NCBI RefSeq assembly: GCF_030272615.1
Contig: NC_081413.1
Location: 165,241,080-165,305,079, forward strand
Length of the DNA stretch: 64,000 bases
Source: Cryptomeria japonica
Lineage: Eukaryota; Streptophyta; Pinopsida; Cupressales; Cupressaceae
Direction of reading: 5' to 3'
Part shown: one piece after another, positions 12,233 to 23,206 of the stretch
Layout of the letters: every line of letters begins with the position of its first letter
Position numbering within the stretch: the stretch's first letter is position 1
The notes under the pieces: generated by a model
The model's input: only the letters and a program-made list of their open reading frames with translations
The model's database searches: none
Told to the model about the DNA's origin: nothing
Position numbers and translations under genes: made by a program

Positions 12233-14129
12233 TGTTGGCATCATGGTGGGCATGATAAATTTTGAGGTACGTAAGAAGTTGTCATTGATAGAAATATCAG
12301 TTCCATTATCATTATAACCAATTAGAAAAGGATTATAGTGGATTGGTAAGGAATAGGGACTAAAAGCTTCCACCGGTGAGTAGAGACCGGTTTACAAGAA
12401 GCAACCGATAGTTGAGTTGATTCAAGTAGGTTCACCGATATAAAGAAAACAACCGGTAGCAGATCATAATGGTGAAATATAGATCTAATCAATTTAGAAA
12501 GAGCCAGTTGAAGTCAGAGTGCTTGCTAAAGAATCTATAATGCCCCACTAGGAACCCTAAAGGAAAACAACACAACTAGGCAACTAAAGGGTGAAATATT
12601 TTTTTTTAAAAGATTAAGTGCATTAATTATAACAATAGCACATTTAATAACATAGTGGAAGTCTAACACATGATTTCCTAAGGGTTACCAACAAAGATTA
12701 AATTCATAGATTATATTAACACCATGGTTAATCCAATTGTCCATCGAATTAAGAAAATTAAATGCTTAAGATAAAACCTACACATACATCTAAATTCCAT
12801 AATGAAAGAATCAAAGTATTCCAATGCATTTATTTTTCCATAGATCATTTAAACAAAAGATTAGAGCAATTGAATTAACATACATTCCACTGATATAATA
12901 TTACAAAATCTATAAATACATGGCTTCCAAAAATACCACGGAATCCAAAAGTTACAATATCAAGGTTACATAGAAGTTTGATACAATGACCACAAGGTCT
13001 CAACAGAACAATGATCATGAACAAGAGCTCGTACATGAACCACGAACCAAGAAACACCAGCGAAGCATTTCCTCGCTTGGAGATACAATCCAGAACATTC
13101 AATGGGAAGTGGCACTACCACCCGACCATGTGATCCCAAAATGGAATGACCCCACCATGCTAGGAGATAGTAGAAGACCCTCAAGCAAGCAAAATAAGAT
13201 AAGTACAATAGAACTACATGACTCAGCAAACATCCATGTGACTCAACTCACAAACACTAGTGACTCTAAGGAAAGAGTGTCATCGCATGGCTTATGGTGG
13301 TTACCTTGGTAGGCCTCCATAGGTCCCGACCCCCATCCTGGGTTATCCTAGTAACCTCTCCCGAACCTCCAGCTCTATCTAAGCCTCATGCAGACCCTAC
13401 CAATCCTTTCATGAAGACAAGGTGATAGGTTTTCCATTCCAGGCCTTCTCACCCCATCCTGAGCCTATATAAGCACTCAACCATGTGCGAGGCATATTAT
13501 CTTAATTAATATTTTAGCTACCCACCCCCTAATCAGTTATTAGGTTATCACTTCTTAACTGACTTTCGAAGGGTTATCCTGCCATCCACTTCGGGCGCAG
13601 CCCCCGCTCGAAATCCACTCTCTCTCATAGGACACTAACAGGAAAGGTCTCTCTATGAGAACTCTATGGCAAAACTAACAGCCATATCAAATCCTGACAA
13701 ACCACAGGTGAAGGATACACAATCACTAACCCAGGATTGACCATTTGGAACAAAAAACACAATGGCTCATATCAACAGGGTTATACAACAACCCCTGACC
13801 AAGGGGATATATCAACATATGATATAACAACAACTCAACCAAAATTGCAACGAAATTAAGCTTGACTACAAATACCATTTATACAAGATCCTAATTCAGG
13901 CAATCTTTTCTTTTAAACAGCCAAAAACATAAAATACTTGCAATTAAAGATTTTCTAGAAAATAAGAAAATACAACTAAATTAATACAAGGAAATCAATG
14001 TTGTCATTTTTCCAATAAGGTTAAATCAATCACATAAAAATTAATCTCCTAATGTATTTCCAAGCATAAATATAGAATCTTAAATTATAAGCTTTTTTGA
14101 AAATAGCTAAATTTCAAATTAATTATATG

Positions 14130-14208
14130 TATATAATAATATAATATAATTATATGAATATATATATATATATACATCATATATATATTATATACCTATA
14201 ATCATATT

Positions 14209-14240
<32 letters not shown>

Positions 14241-14344
14241 CACATGAATTAATTTGCACAATATTAAAATAATACTTAAATGATATAATGCCCAAAATTA
14301 AAAAAAACTTATATATGAATATACACACACACACACATATATGC

Positions 14345-14375
<31 letters not shown>

Positions 14376-14410
14376 CATACATATATATATACATATATAT
14401 ATATATATAA
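14130..14410. repeat. AT/TATACA microsatellite cluster
   Basis: Long (AT)n runs at about 14158-14174, 14213-14238 and 14338-14410 are mixed with a CA run at about 14322-14335 (ACACACAC) and TATACA units. The open frames over it are low-complexity artefacts. Confidence 0.9.
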
Positions 14411-14524
14411 TAAATTAATTAAAAAACAGATTTTATAACTCTAGGCACGAAACTCGAATATACCATATTCGGAATGCACAAACTTTAACTAAGGAAAAGC
14501 AAATTAAATATACTCCCTGCTATT

Positions 14525-14710
14525 GCACGGTAGCAGGTGCTACCATAGGTAGTACATGCTACATTATGGTAGCAGGTGCTACTGTCGGTAGCACTGCTAC
14601 CTTACGGTAGCATGCTACTGTGGGTAGCACTGCTACCTTACGATAGCATGCTACCGCCGGTAGCACTGATTCCATACGGTAGCTGTACTACCGTCGGTAG
14701 CAACTACCGA
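14525..14710. repeat. Palindromic minisatellite built on GGTAGCA/TGCTACC
   Basis: About ten alternating direct and inverted copies of GGTAGCA and TGCTACC are separated by a few bases, in units of about 32-34 bp. Neighbouring copies can pair into short hairpins. It is clearly GC-richer than the flanking DNA. Confidence 0.85.
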
Positions 14711-17309
14711 CCCTCCCAAACATGCATTTTTTTTAATATATTTTAAAAAAAATATCAATAACCTAAAAATAGTAAATTTTATTTCCCACAAAATTTATTT
14801 CCAATAAAATTTATTTCCAGGGAATTTAATTAATACATATTTTCTCCAAAATAATATAATAAAACAATTTCCCTTAACTTTTAATAACACAATAAATTTA
14901 ATTAATAATTAAATTTATTTCTATAGTAACTAAATAATTTCACAGAGATGTACAATTATTGACAGAACAACCATAGCCAAATATTGAAACCAAACCCAAA
15001 CAAGAGGGAATATTTTCTCTAGTAAAACCCATTTTCTACCAAAACTTGCAACTTTTAAGCATAGTAAAACATCTTGGCAAGATTTGCTAGAATAACTTTT
15101 CCAAAATCCTCACAAAATTTAATTTACAAACACCCAGGAAATAACTTCTTTCCATAAACTAAAATTAAATTCAAGAATACACTTTAGCCAAGAACATGAA
15201 ATAATCAGAAAAGGTTTTGGATTTGATAAATATTATACACACACATCATTCAGAAAGAGGGAAGAAATAAAATATTTTCTTTAAAAACAACCAGAAGAGG
15301 CCACCCAACCTGTATAGCTTTCCTAGAAGATTTACGTGGAAGAGCTCAATCCTGTACTGGTTTTCCAAGCCAATCCCTCTTCCAGCAATCCTCAGATAAT
15401 TTCTTCTTCAATCAAATATTGCTTCCAAAATAATTTTTCTTCCCCAAAATCTCTGCCTCCTTCTTGTGTACCAAAAAGAGAAAGATCTATTCTCTTTAAC
15501 CTAAAATTTTAGGTTGCATATATTTTTTCCCTAAACCTACTATTTAATTTTAGTAATAAAAGCAATTTTATTTTCTTTTCTAATTCCTAACAAAGGGATA
15601 AATTAATATTCAATAAGCAAAAATCATTTTTTTTCTTTTCTTTTCTCATGCAAATTAATTAATTTTCTAAACAAAAAATTTAAAGCAATACTTTAATTCT
15701 AATTTATTCTTTTATTCATTTATTTATTTAAAATTCTAGGAAACAATAAATGAAATTAATCTAATTTATTTTTCACTAAAATTTAAATAAGATATAATTC
15801 GAATACAATACAACTTGCAATCTAATTTAATAATTTCTCTTAATTAATTAAATTTAAAATCTCAATGCATAAAATACATAATTCCCAAAATACCAATATG
15901 AGATAACTCCATAAATTTAATTAATTAATTAAATCCACTAAACACACAAACTGAGCAAACCCCAAGCAAAGACTCATAAAAAGGTCAAACGATAAAATAC
16001 GAAGGCGGAACAAACTGATAGGATGACCAACTAACGACACTCACAAGAGTGTAACTGGGTAATATAGGGTCAACTACTACCTCCTCCACTTCCATCAGAT
16101 AAATATAAGGCACGCTTAGACTTGTGAAGCTAGGTGGAGATGATACCCCATACCTACCTAGTACTTGTACCTGCAATATCCTGCATCACCAAACCACACA
16201 TGCATATATACAATATAGAAAACACAACATGCACACTGATGAAGGAGAATCACGACGTTCCCTGTCTCACTGGAATGAGTGAAGGAAAATCACCCCCTTG
16301 CATCCAATACACTCGCAGACACGCAACATATAATTTCACATTGCATAATTAAAATGAAGTGTCAGTACATAGCAATAATCCATAAAATGCCATAAATCAC
16401 AAGTACTGAAATACTGCAAATAAATTATGCATCTCATATCCAAATAAAGCATGAAATAATGTCATATAAGTTGAAATAACACATCATGGTAATGCGTCCA
16501 CTGAAAATAAACAATAATAAAATATGAGTCTAATGAGTTCAAATGAGAAGGGGTACTACAAAATCAACTAGATTTTGGGCATGAACGGTTAGTCCCACTG
16601 GTATAATCAATGAGGTTGAGGAACAAACAGATTGGTGCATAGAATGATTTTTTGAGTTCAAGTTTTGGAGGGAAAGTTCACGCCAAGATTGAAGACAACT
16701 ATATACATGTTTTTCATCTTGAATTTTAAGTGTTGATGGAGTTGTTAGTGGATTGAGGTTGAAAATTGGAGTAAGGTGAAGAATAAGAGAAGTGCAGAAG
16801 GGTTCCTCATGAATCGATGAAGTCATCATCGAGTAGAGATTGAAGCAGATACAAAATGTATCTATTCGACAAAATGGTATCATCATTAGATCAATGATTT
16901 GTTGTTGTCTAATAATTGCAGTAGATTAAATCCCTTAATAGGGTGAACCTTAACCGGTTGTGTTTGTAAAATCCCCTAATAGGGTCACTCCATAGAGGAA
17001 GTGTAAAATCCTTTTGCAAGGTGAATCCTAATAGATTTCAAGGTATTATTAATAGGATACTAGTCATCTTTAACAAGGTGATGTTCTCAGAAGGAATAAG
17101 ATTGTAAGCTCTTAACTGGGCACTCTTTTTCACTACAGTAGATTATGGTTTATCCCCACCATGGTTTTCTCCCTCTAACTGAGGGTTTCCACATATAATT
17201 TCTGGTTTTATGTGATGTTTATTTGATGCATGTAAATCTCTTTCCTTCAATGTTATTGTCTTCATGATTCACCCCCCCTCTTAGTAATTGGTTAAAATCT
17301 AACACAAAT

Positions 17310-20041
17310 CACATCCAAAGAATTCATTTGAAAGTAGCAAACCATAATGGGAGTAGAAGAACAAATAGATGAAACAAATCAATGTTGTTGAAGAAGAAGA
17401 TTCTTTAGATGAGGAATTTGTACTTTCAATCCACACTTCAGAAGATGATTCACAATCAACCTCTATATAGAGTTTGTGGACTCAAGTGATACGGAGAACA
17501 TGAATAGATAGAAGTAATTTCGCACATTGAAACCCTATCATGATACAGTCACTATTGGAGATGATACCACCTAGGACATCAAAGGTATTGGTGACATCTC
17601 TTTGAAGTTTGGGATACATAGTTGTAAGATCACTAAATTTTTGTATGTGTTAGGACATACTAAAAATCTTCATTCTGTTAATAAATTTCTTCATCATAAC
17701 CTTAGGATCAAGTTTGATACCAATCAAGATAAAAATATTTATCTTATCAAAGATAAGTCTAAAAATGAATAGATTGTTTCTTGTGTTGTTGATATTGGTA
17801 AAATGTTTAGGCTTCATACAATTACTAGTAACCAACCCTTAGTGACTAAGGACAATGATCTTTCTATGCTTCGACATCATAGATTTTGTCACTTAATCAC
17901 TAATTGCTTGTTTAAAATTAGTTAGAGAAACATGGTCAAAGGGCTTCCATCACTTTAGAAGTTGAATGTTGTTTGTTATAGTTGTATTTCTAGATAACAA
18001 CATAGAGTATCCTTCTAACCAAGTGAGTATCGTGTAAACCAGCCTTTGTAGCCAGCACATACTGATATATGTTGTCCCATGACACCTAGTCATAGTGGAT
18101 TTAGGTACATTCAAATTTTTATTGATGATCACACAAGGAAAATGTGGGTGAATTGTTTGTAGAATAACGATAAATCTTTTTCCTATTTCAAAGAGTTTCA
18201 CACTCTTGTGGAGAAAGATATGAATCATTGTATTTGTTTCCTTTTCTTAGATTAAGGGAAGGAATACACCATCATAAAATTCTCCATGTACCTAAAGGAA
18301 AATGGAATTCAACATTAATTGACTGCAACATACACACCTAAGAAAAATTGAGTTGATGAATAGAGAAATCACATCATCATGGAGATGGTTTGAAGTATGT
18401 TGAAAGATTCTCAACTAGGACATGCATATTGGGTTGAAGTTGTACATGCAATAGTTTGTCTTCTAAATAGTGCACCAACCAAAGCCCTTGATGGCATCAC
18501 ACCAGAAGAAGCATGGACAATGGTAAAGCCTTCTATCTCTCATCTTTGTGTATTTGGATGCATTGCCTATATGCACATTCCTAAACATAAAAGGAAGAAG
18601 CTAGATGAAAAATCAATGTAATGTATTCTTCTTAGATATAATAATGAATCTAAGGCATATCTCCTTATGGATCCTAATACAAAGAATATATACATTAGCA
18701 GAGATGTAAATTTTGATGAGAAAAGTGAGTGAAGTTCTCCTCCCACATCATCACCTACTTTAGATAGTGCTCTTATATATTCAAAATGGATGGGAAAAAT
18801 TATGGGAGCATTGATAGTAAATAAACATCCACAAATGTCACAAAACCTTTACCAAAGTGGTATACTAGTACCATTCCCAATGCAAAGCTAGACGAAGTTC
18901 TAAACACTTAACATTCAGGTCTGAGAACTCACAACATGGCTTGCAATGAGGTAAATCTATCCTTGATGACTTCAAATGTTGATAATTTTGAACCAACACT
19001 TGAATCAAAGCCTTGGAAAGAGGCTATGGATTCAAAGTATCATTCTCTAAGAAAAACAACACTTGGGAGCTTGTTGATCTACTACCTGGTAATAAAGAAA
19101 TTATATGTAAATGGATATTCAAAAATAAGTAAAAAGATGGTAGTATAGATAAATATAAGGCTAGACTTTTCACCAAGAGTTATTCCCATAATGAAGGTAT
19201 AGAGTATGAGGAAACATTTCCTCCCACAACAAAGATAAAAATAATTAGAATGATTTTTGCTTTAGCTACCCAATTTGGATAAAAATTGTATCAAATTGAT
19301 GTAAAAATTACATTTCTTAATTGAGACCTTAAGGAAGAGGTCTATATAGCACAAATAGAGGGACATATTGAACCTGGTAAAGAGGAAACGGTATGCAAAC
19401 TTGTCATCCCTATATGGTCTCAAACATGCTCCTAGAGCTTGGTATATTATAATTGATGAACATCTGCTACAACATGGTTTCACTAGGCATCCATATGATC
19501 CAAAACTCTACCTCAAGGATCAAGGGGGGATACTATGATCATTAATGTATATTTTGATTACTTAGTTATCATAGGTAGCTTAGAAGAAATGGTTGAGACA
19601 ACCAAGAATGATCTCAAGAAGGCATTAGATATCAGGCTACTACATTATTGTATTGGCTTAGAGTTATGACAAACTAATCACCATGTCTTTGTATTGCAAA
19701 GAAAATATGCTAAGATGTTGCTTGAGAAATTCAAAATGATGGATTCCAAATCCATGTCTACACCTATGGAATCAGGATTGCAGTTATCTACTTCTGATAC
19801 ATCTCCTTAAGTGAATGCAACTCTCTATTGACAAATGATTGGAGGTTTAATTTACTTAACTTAAACTAGACTATATATTAGTTTTTATATTCATTATCTA
19901 TCAAGATTCATGCAAGAACCAAAAATGTGTCATTGGAAAGCCAAAAACTAGGTACTAAGGTATATCCAAGGTACAATAGATCATGATTTAGAGTATTAAA
20001 AGATTAATTAATTCTTCTTGATAGGATACATAGATGTAGAC
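17310..20041 (+). pseudogene. Copia F protease-integrase-RT relic (3' part of split element)
   Basis: This continues the gag at 4533-5291. Visible in order: a degraded protease site (VDSSDTEHMN, for DSGxTxHM) near 17475; the protease body with GDDT and LYVLGHTKNLHSVNK near 17550-17685; an integrase zinc region near 17870-18000; the integrase core near 18100-18420, including an FIDDHTRKMWV block; the conserved run LDGITPEEAW...SHLCVFGCIAYMH at 18490-18580; the RT start (KYKARLF, then IEYEETFPPTTKIKIIRM) near 19150-19255; QIDVKITFLN near 19295; and the RT thumb region with GGLIYLT near 19840. The YVDD site is degraded (INVYFDYLVIIG). The frame is broken by many stops. RNase H is interrupted at 20041 by the next insert. 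This is a dead element and the oldest copia layer here. Confidence 0.8.
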
Positions 20042-21274
20042 TGTTAGCACCCTCAAAATTATATCAAAAATTTTGGTACTCAAGGTGTAAACCAAAATCA
20101 TACACGTTGATTCATCCTAAGAATAGCTTTTCAAAAATGCCCCAGGGTTTGGTCATGAACTTTATCTTGGGTATGAATCATATTCCAATGACCATTTGGA
20201 AATTTTTTTATATTTGATCAGTGAATTTCTATTTTGATCACCCATGGCTTAAGTTCTTTTCTCATGGGTTCCTTGCAATTTGAAGACCGGCCCCAGGTTG
20301 TAGTAATTCTTTTTAGTTGGTAACTTTAGGGTTTGATTTATCTTAAGTATTTGGCCCCACACATTTTATATCCTAGGAGAATAAGTTATATACATGTGTT
20401 TCAAAGTTATTTTAGAGTGGGCCATAGTTCAAATTTCTTAGTGCACACTGAAGTGGCTTGCATACCTTGTCGAGGCTTCAAGCCTTGTTTGATGTGGCAG
20501 TTTGGTCATGTTATGGAAGACAACTCGGGACTTGGTAAGAGAATAAAATATGTTTCATTGAGTTTTAAGTAATGATTATCAACTACGATGTTTACTCAGA
20601 GCTTGGTAAATTCTTTATTAGTGCTTTGGCGAGTATCCAAGGAAGGTGGCTATGTAGAGATGTGAACATTGACTCAACACTCATTGATAGGCTTTCCTTT
20701 TCATGGGTGAGTTTTCGAGAAAATGGAGATAGAATGCTTTGTCAACAGATGAAAGGGACCCAGTATGTCAACTCGGGATGCGGTGAGATGACTTTAAGGA
20801 TTTCAACAAGTCCCTGAGTGAGGAAAAGAGAAATTAGAATGTTGTAGCCAAAGATAGGTGTACACTTAGTAAAGCTCACAGTGACTTGTGTCAAGTTCAA
20901 ATGGTAAATCAAGAAGAATCAGAGCTTTTGGTGATGGTCGTTGATGCCATTGAGATCAATGGATAAAAATTGAGAAGATTAACATGTAGGAGAGTCAAAA
21001 AGTGAGATATTGAGAACATTAGTTTTATGACTGGAAAACAGGAAGATCACAACAAATCTCTTGCACAAGATTGGCTCTAGATGGGACAATCAGAAGACTT
21101 TATGTGTGGCAAACCCAAGGAATTCAAAACGGCAGCATGAAAAGTTGCATGGGTACAGATAATGGATTCTCATTAAAACAGGTTGAACTAGCGATTGGGT
21201 TATTAAAGAGGATAATTTTTAATCCTTTGAAAAGATACAAAAGAAAAAAAGATTGGTTATATTTAGAGCTTCTA
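20042..21274 (+). other. Unidentified insert in copia F RNase H region
   Basis: The insert begins TGTTAGCACCCTC directly after the RNase H motif GYIDVD of copia F, as an LTR would. No matching end or target duplication was found on the right, where the sequence runs into the copia H remnant. Short open frames (20333-20572, 20572-20817, 21071 onward) show no domain. It may be a truncated LTR plus leader of another family. Confidence 0.4.
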
Positions 21275-21484
21275 TTTTTAGAAGAATTAATTCATTCTAA
21301 GACAAAACACATATCTATCAAGTACAACTTTTTGAAGGAAACGATGGAAGAAAATGAAGTTAGAATAGTTTATGTGAACACTAAAGAGCATATTGCAGAT
21401 ATCCTCACTAAACCTTTTCCTAAGGAATCATTTGAGTACTTCAGAGATAGATTGGGAATTTCTACCCCTCTGATAGAAACTTGA
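21275..21484 (+). pseudogene. Copia H: 3' end of pol (RNase H C-terminus)
   Basis: From about 21290 the frame reads KTKHISIKYNFLKE...VYVNTKEHIADILTKPFPKE...LGIST and stops at 21484. This is the conserved last 60 residues of copia pol and is nearly the same as 27250-27431 in element I. All upstream coding sequence of this copy is missing; the 5' boundary lies between about 21255 and 21296. The fragment shares the following LTR with element I. It is a remnant, although this short stretch has no stop. Confidence 0.8.
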
Positions 21485-21879
21485 TTGATGCGGTTTGGCA
21501 TCAGTCCGGTATGCATTATCAAAGATATTTTTCATTTTGACACTGATGTGGGGATGCTACTGCTCAGGGGGAGTAGTTAGCCTTTTGATTCATTGGTTTA
21601 TGTTTTTGCTTTGATATTTATGTCAAAGGGGGAGAGATATTGATGTGAAAAAGAAAAAATTAAGGAGTTGTATACATTAGGGGGAGATATATATGTATAG
21701 TTTAGAGCTTTACTAAGATATCATTCACAGGGAGATTTTTGTCTTTGTTTCAAAGCTTCATTGCTATATCTTTATGCAAGAGATTGTTGGTTGTCTTCCA
21801 TTGGGGGAGACTTGTTTGGCATTTCTTGGTACTTAGATGTTTTTCACATCTAGTGTTGCCATCAATGCCAAAGAGGGAT
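21485..21879 (+). other. Copia H 3' UTR with repeated purine tracts
   Basis: Five G-rich purine tracts occur (GCTCAGGGGGAGTAG near 21563, CAAAGGGGGAGAG near 21626, TTAGGGGGAG near 21679, TTGGGGGAG near 21802, and GCCAAAGAGGGAT at 21867-21879). The last one touches the LTR and is the expected plus-strand primer. Confidence 0.75.
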
Positions 21880-23148
21880 TGTTGGCCATTTGAAGGAATT
21901 GATTATGTGTTGTACTGATGTTTTGTCATTGATGTCAACACTAGCTGTTTGGATGCTTTACCAACACCCTTTTGGTCTCGGTAGGTTGAGTGGTTTCTAG
22001 TTGGTTTGGATATGGCATGATCTGATAGGCTCAAGTATGGTTTAGTTATGGAATTGGCTTATTCATAATACTCATGTTCATATTGAGTAAGTTTCTTTTG
22101 TTCTGATGATCAGATGCTATCCTGCTTGCTTGGAAGCTTGGCTTGTAGTTCCGATGAGGGTTTCAGCGATAGATCTTTTGATGAAGATCTTTGATGATAT
22201 ACATAAGTGGTGTTGGTGCAACTTCTGGTGAAGATTCAAGATTTTGTTGATGATCATGTTCGAGACTTGGCTGATGGAGATCATTGCTTTAGCATGTGGA
22301 CCTATATTGGGTCCCAGTTGATCTAGGTTATGGACCATCTTAATGTAATGTGTGGATTAGTCCTCTTGATGTGTTTTCAAGATGTCTTATGTGTTGGTTA
22401 TTATTTGTTTGGTCTAAGACCAACATGTTTTGTAATTATGTAATTGGTTTATTGTCTTGTGGTCAATCTAATTGTTTATGGTCAAGGGTTTGTATATATA
22501 TGATGTAAGATCTCATTGTAGATCATCGTGGGAATTAGATCATAGGTACAAGGTCAAGGAATGGATATGGATATGTAATGTTTGAATAATGTAATATCAT
22601 TCAGATAGAGAATTTGGTCGATCATTGAAGATCGAATTGGGTTTATGTAAGAGGATTTAGTCCTTCGGTATTGAGCTTAACCGAAACTATACTCAGGGAT
22701 AGGAGATGTTATCTTTGCAGTTCAAACACTTCTTCCAGATTGTAGTCTAGATTTCTATGTAGTTAGTGAGACTCGTTTTATGATGAGGAGTGCGCTCTAG
22801 GTTGTTGGCCTTCCTGCAAGTGTAGGCCCCTCAATTGTAATTCACATACTTGCTACAAAAGTATTATCTGACTGTGGACAGGCTTCCCAGCATGGTTTTT
22901 CCCTTTACCAGATTTTCCATGTATAAACCTTGGTGTCATATGGATGGTATTTATTTTGTGATTATTGTTTATGCTTAATTGGTTTAACTTATATTTTGGT
23001 ATTTGGTTTAAGCATTCCGGTTTTAATGTTTTGGGTTTCAGTATTAAAGTTTTAATTGTTAAATATTCTGGTAATCTGTGACAACTGATTCAACCCCCCC
23101 CCCCCCCCCCCCTCTTAGTTGTTTTCCAGTTATTTGAACTATCCAACA
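21880..23148 (+). repeat. LTR shared by copia H remnant and copia I (5' LTR of I)
   Basis: The 1,269-bp LTR starts TGTTGGCCATTTGAAGG and ends ACTATCCAACA. It has an internal H polypurine tract on its left and the I primer site on its right, so one LTR serves two internal domains. Near its end is an unusually long run of about 20 C (about 23094-23112), an expansion of the C-rich box seen in related LTRs. Confidence 0.9.
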
Positions 23149-23167
23149 ATTGGTATGAGAGATTTGG
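23149..23167 (+). promoter_or_regulatory. Copia I primer-binding site
   Basis: ATTGGTATGAGAGATTTGG follows the LTR directly. It differs by a few bases from the canonical TGGTATCAGAGC. Confidence 0.8.
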
Positions 23168-23206
23168 TCCTCTCTACAAAAATCTTAACTGCTTGAGGAA
23201 GATCCT

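Larger units (their letters stand above)
12536..16560 (-). mobile_element. 4-kb solo-LTR-like insertion in the G 3' LTR
   Basis: The insertion is bounded by near-identical 5-bp repeats GAATC (12531-12535) and AAATC (16561-16565), and the G LTR is continuous without it. Its ends are inverted: TATAATGCCCC at the left and GGGGTACTACA at the right, which reads TGTAGTACCCC on the minus strand and resembles the LTR start at 311. No repeated end is found inside and no coding domain is visible, so it is most likely one very long solo LTR. Orientation is inferred from that match. It contains an AT microsatellite and a palindromic minisatellite. An intact two-LTR element is unlikely but cannot be excluded by eye. 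Confidence 0.65.
12233..17304 (+). repeat. Element G 3' LTR, split by an insertion
   Basis: The left piece 12233-12535 matches 5297-5594. The right piece 16561-17304 matches the rest and ends ATCTAACA. An 88-bp segment of the 5' LTR is absent at TGATT 17265-17269; in the 5' copy this segment lies between two TGATT repeats, a sign of slippage or end-joining deletion. Confidence 0.88.
5292..17309 (+). mobile_element. Element G: non-autonomous LTR retrotransposon inserted in copia F
   Basis: The two LTRs (5297-6431, and 12233-12535 continued at 16561-17304) both start TGTTGGCATCATGGTGGG and end ATCTAACA. The element is bounded by the 5-bp target duplication CAAAT at 5292-5296 and 17305-17309. 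The internal region holds two decayed ORFs, no protease, and no RT, RNase H or integrase. The primer site, leader and polypurine tract match those of copia I and B. The 3' LTR is interrupted by a second insertion (12536-16560). The LTRs differ at many positions, so this insertion is old. Confidence 0.88.

Noticed and set aside
12922-13310. Possible CRISPR-like or tRNA content in the spaced repeats of the window
   Set aside because: None of the tandem arrays has regular repeat-spacer structure, and no cloverleaf with tRNA boxes was seen. The repeats are minisatellites in a plant genome.
13000-13312. 108-codon open frame inside the 4-kb insertion
   Set aside because: No domain is recognised. 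LTRs often hold chance open frames of this size, and nothing around it suggests a gene.
14188-14394. 68-codon frame rich in Tyr and Ile
   Set aside because: It is a translation of the AT microsatellite.
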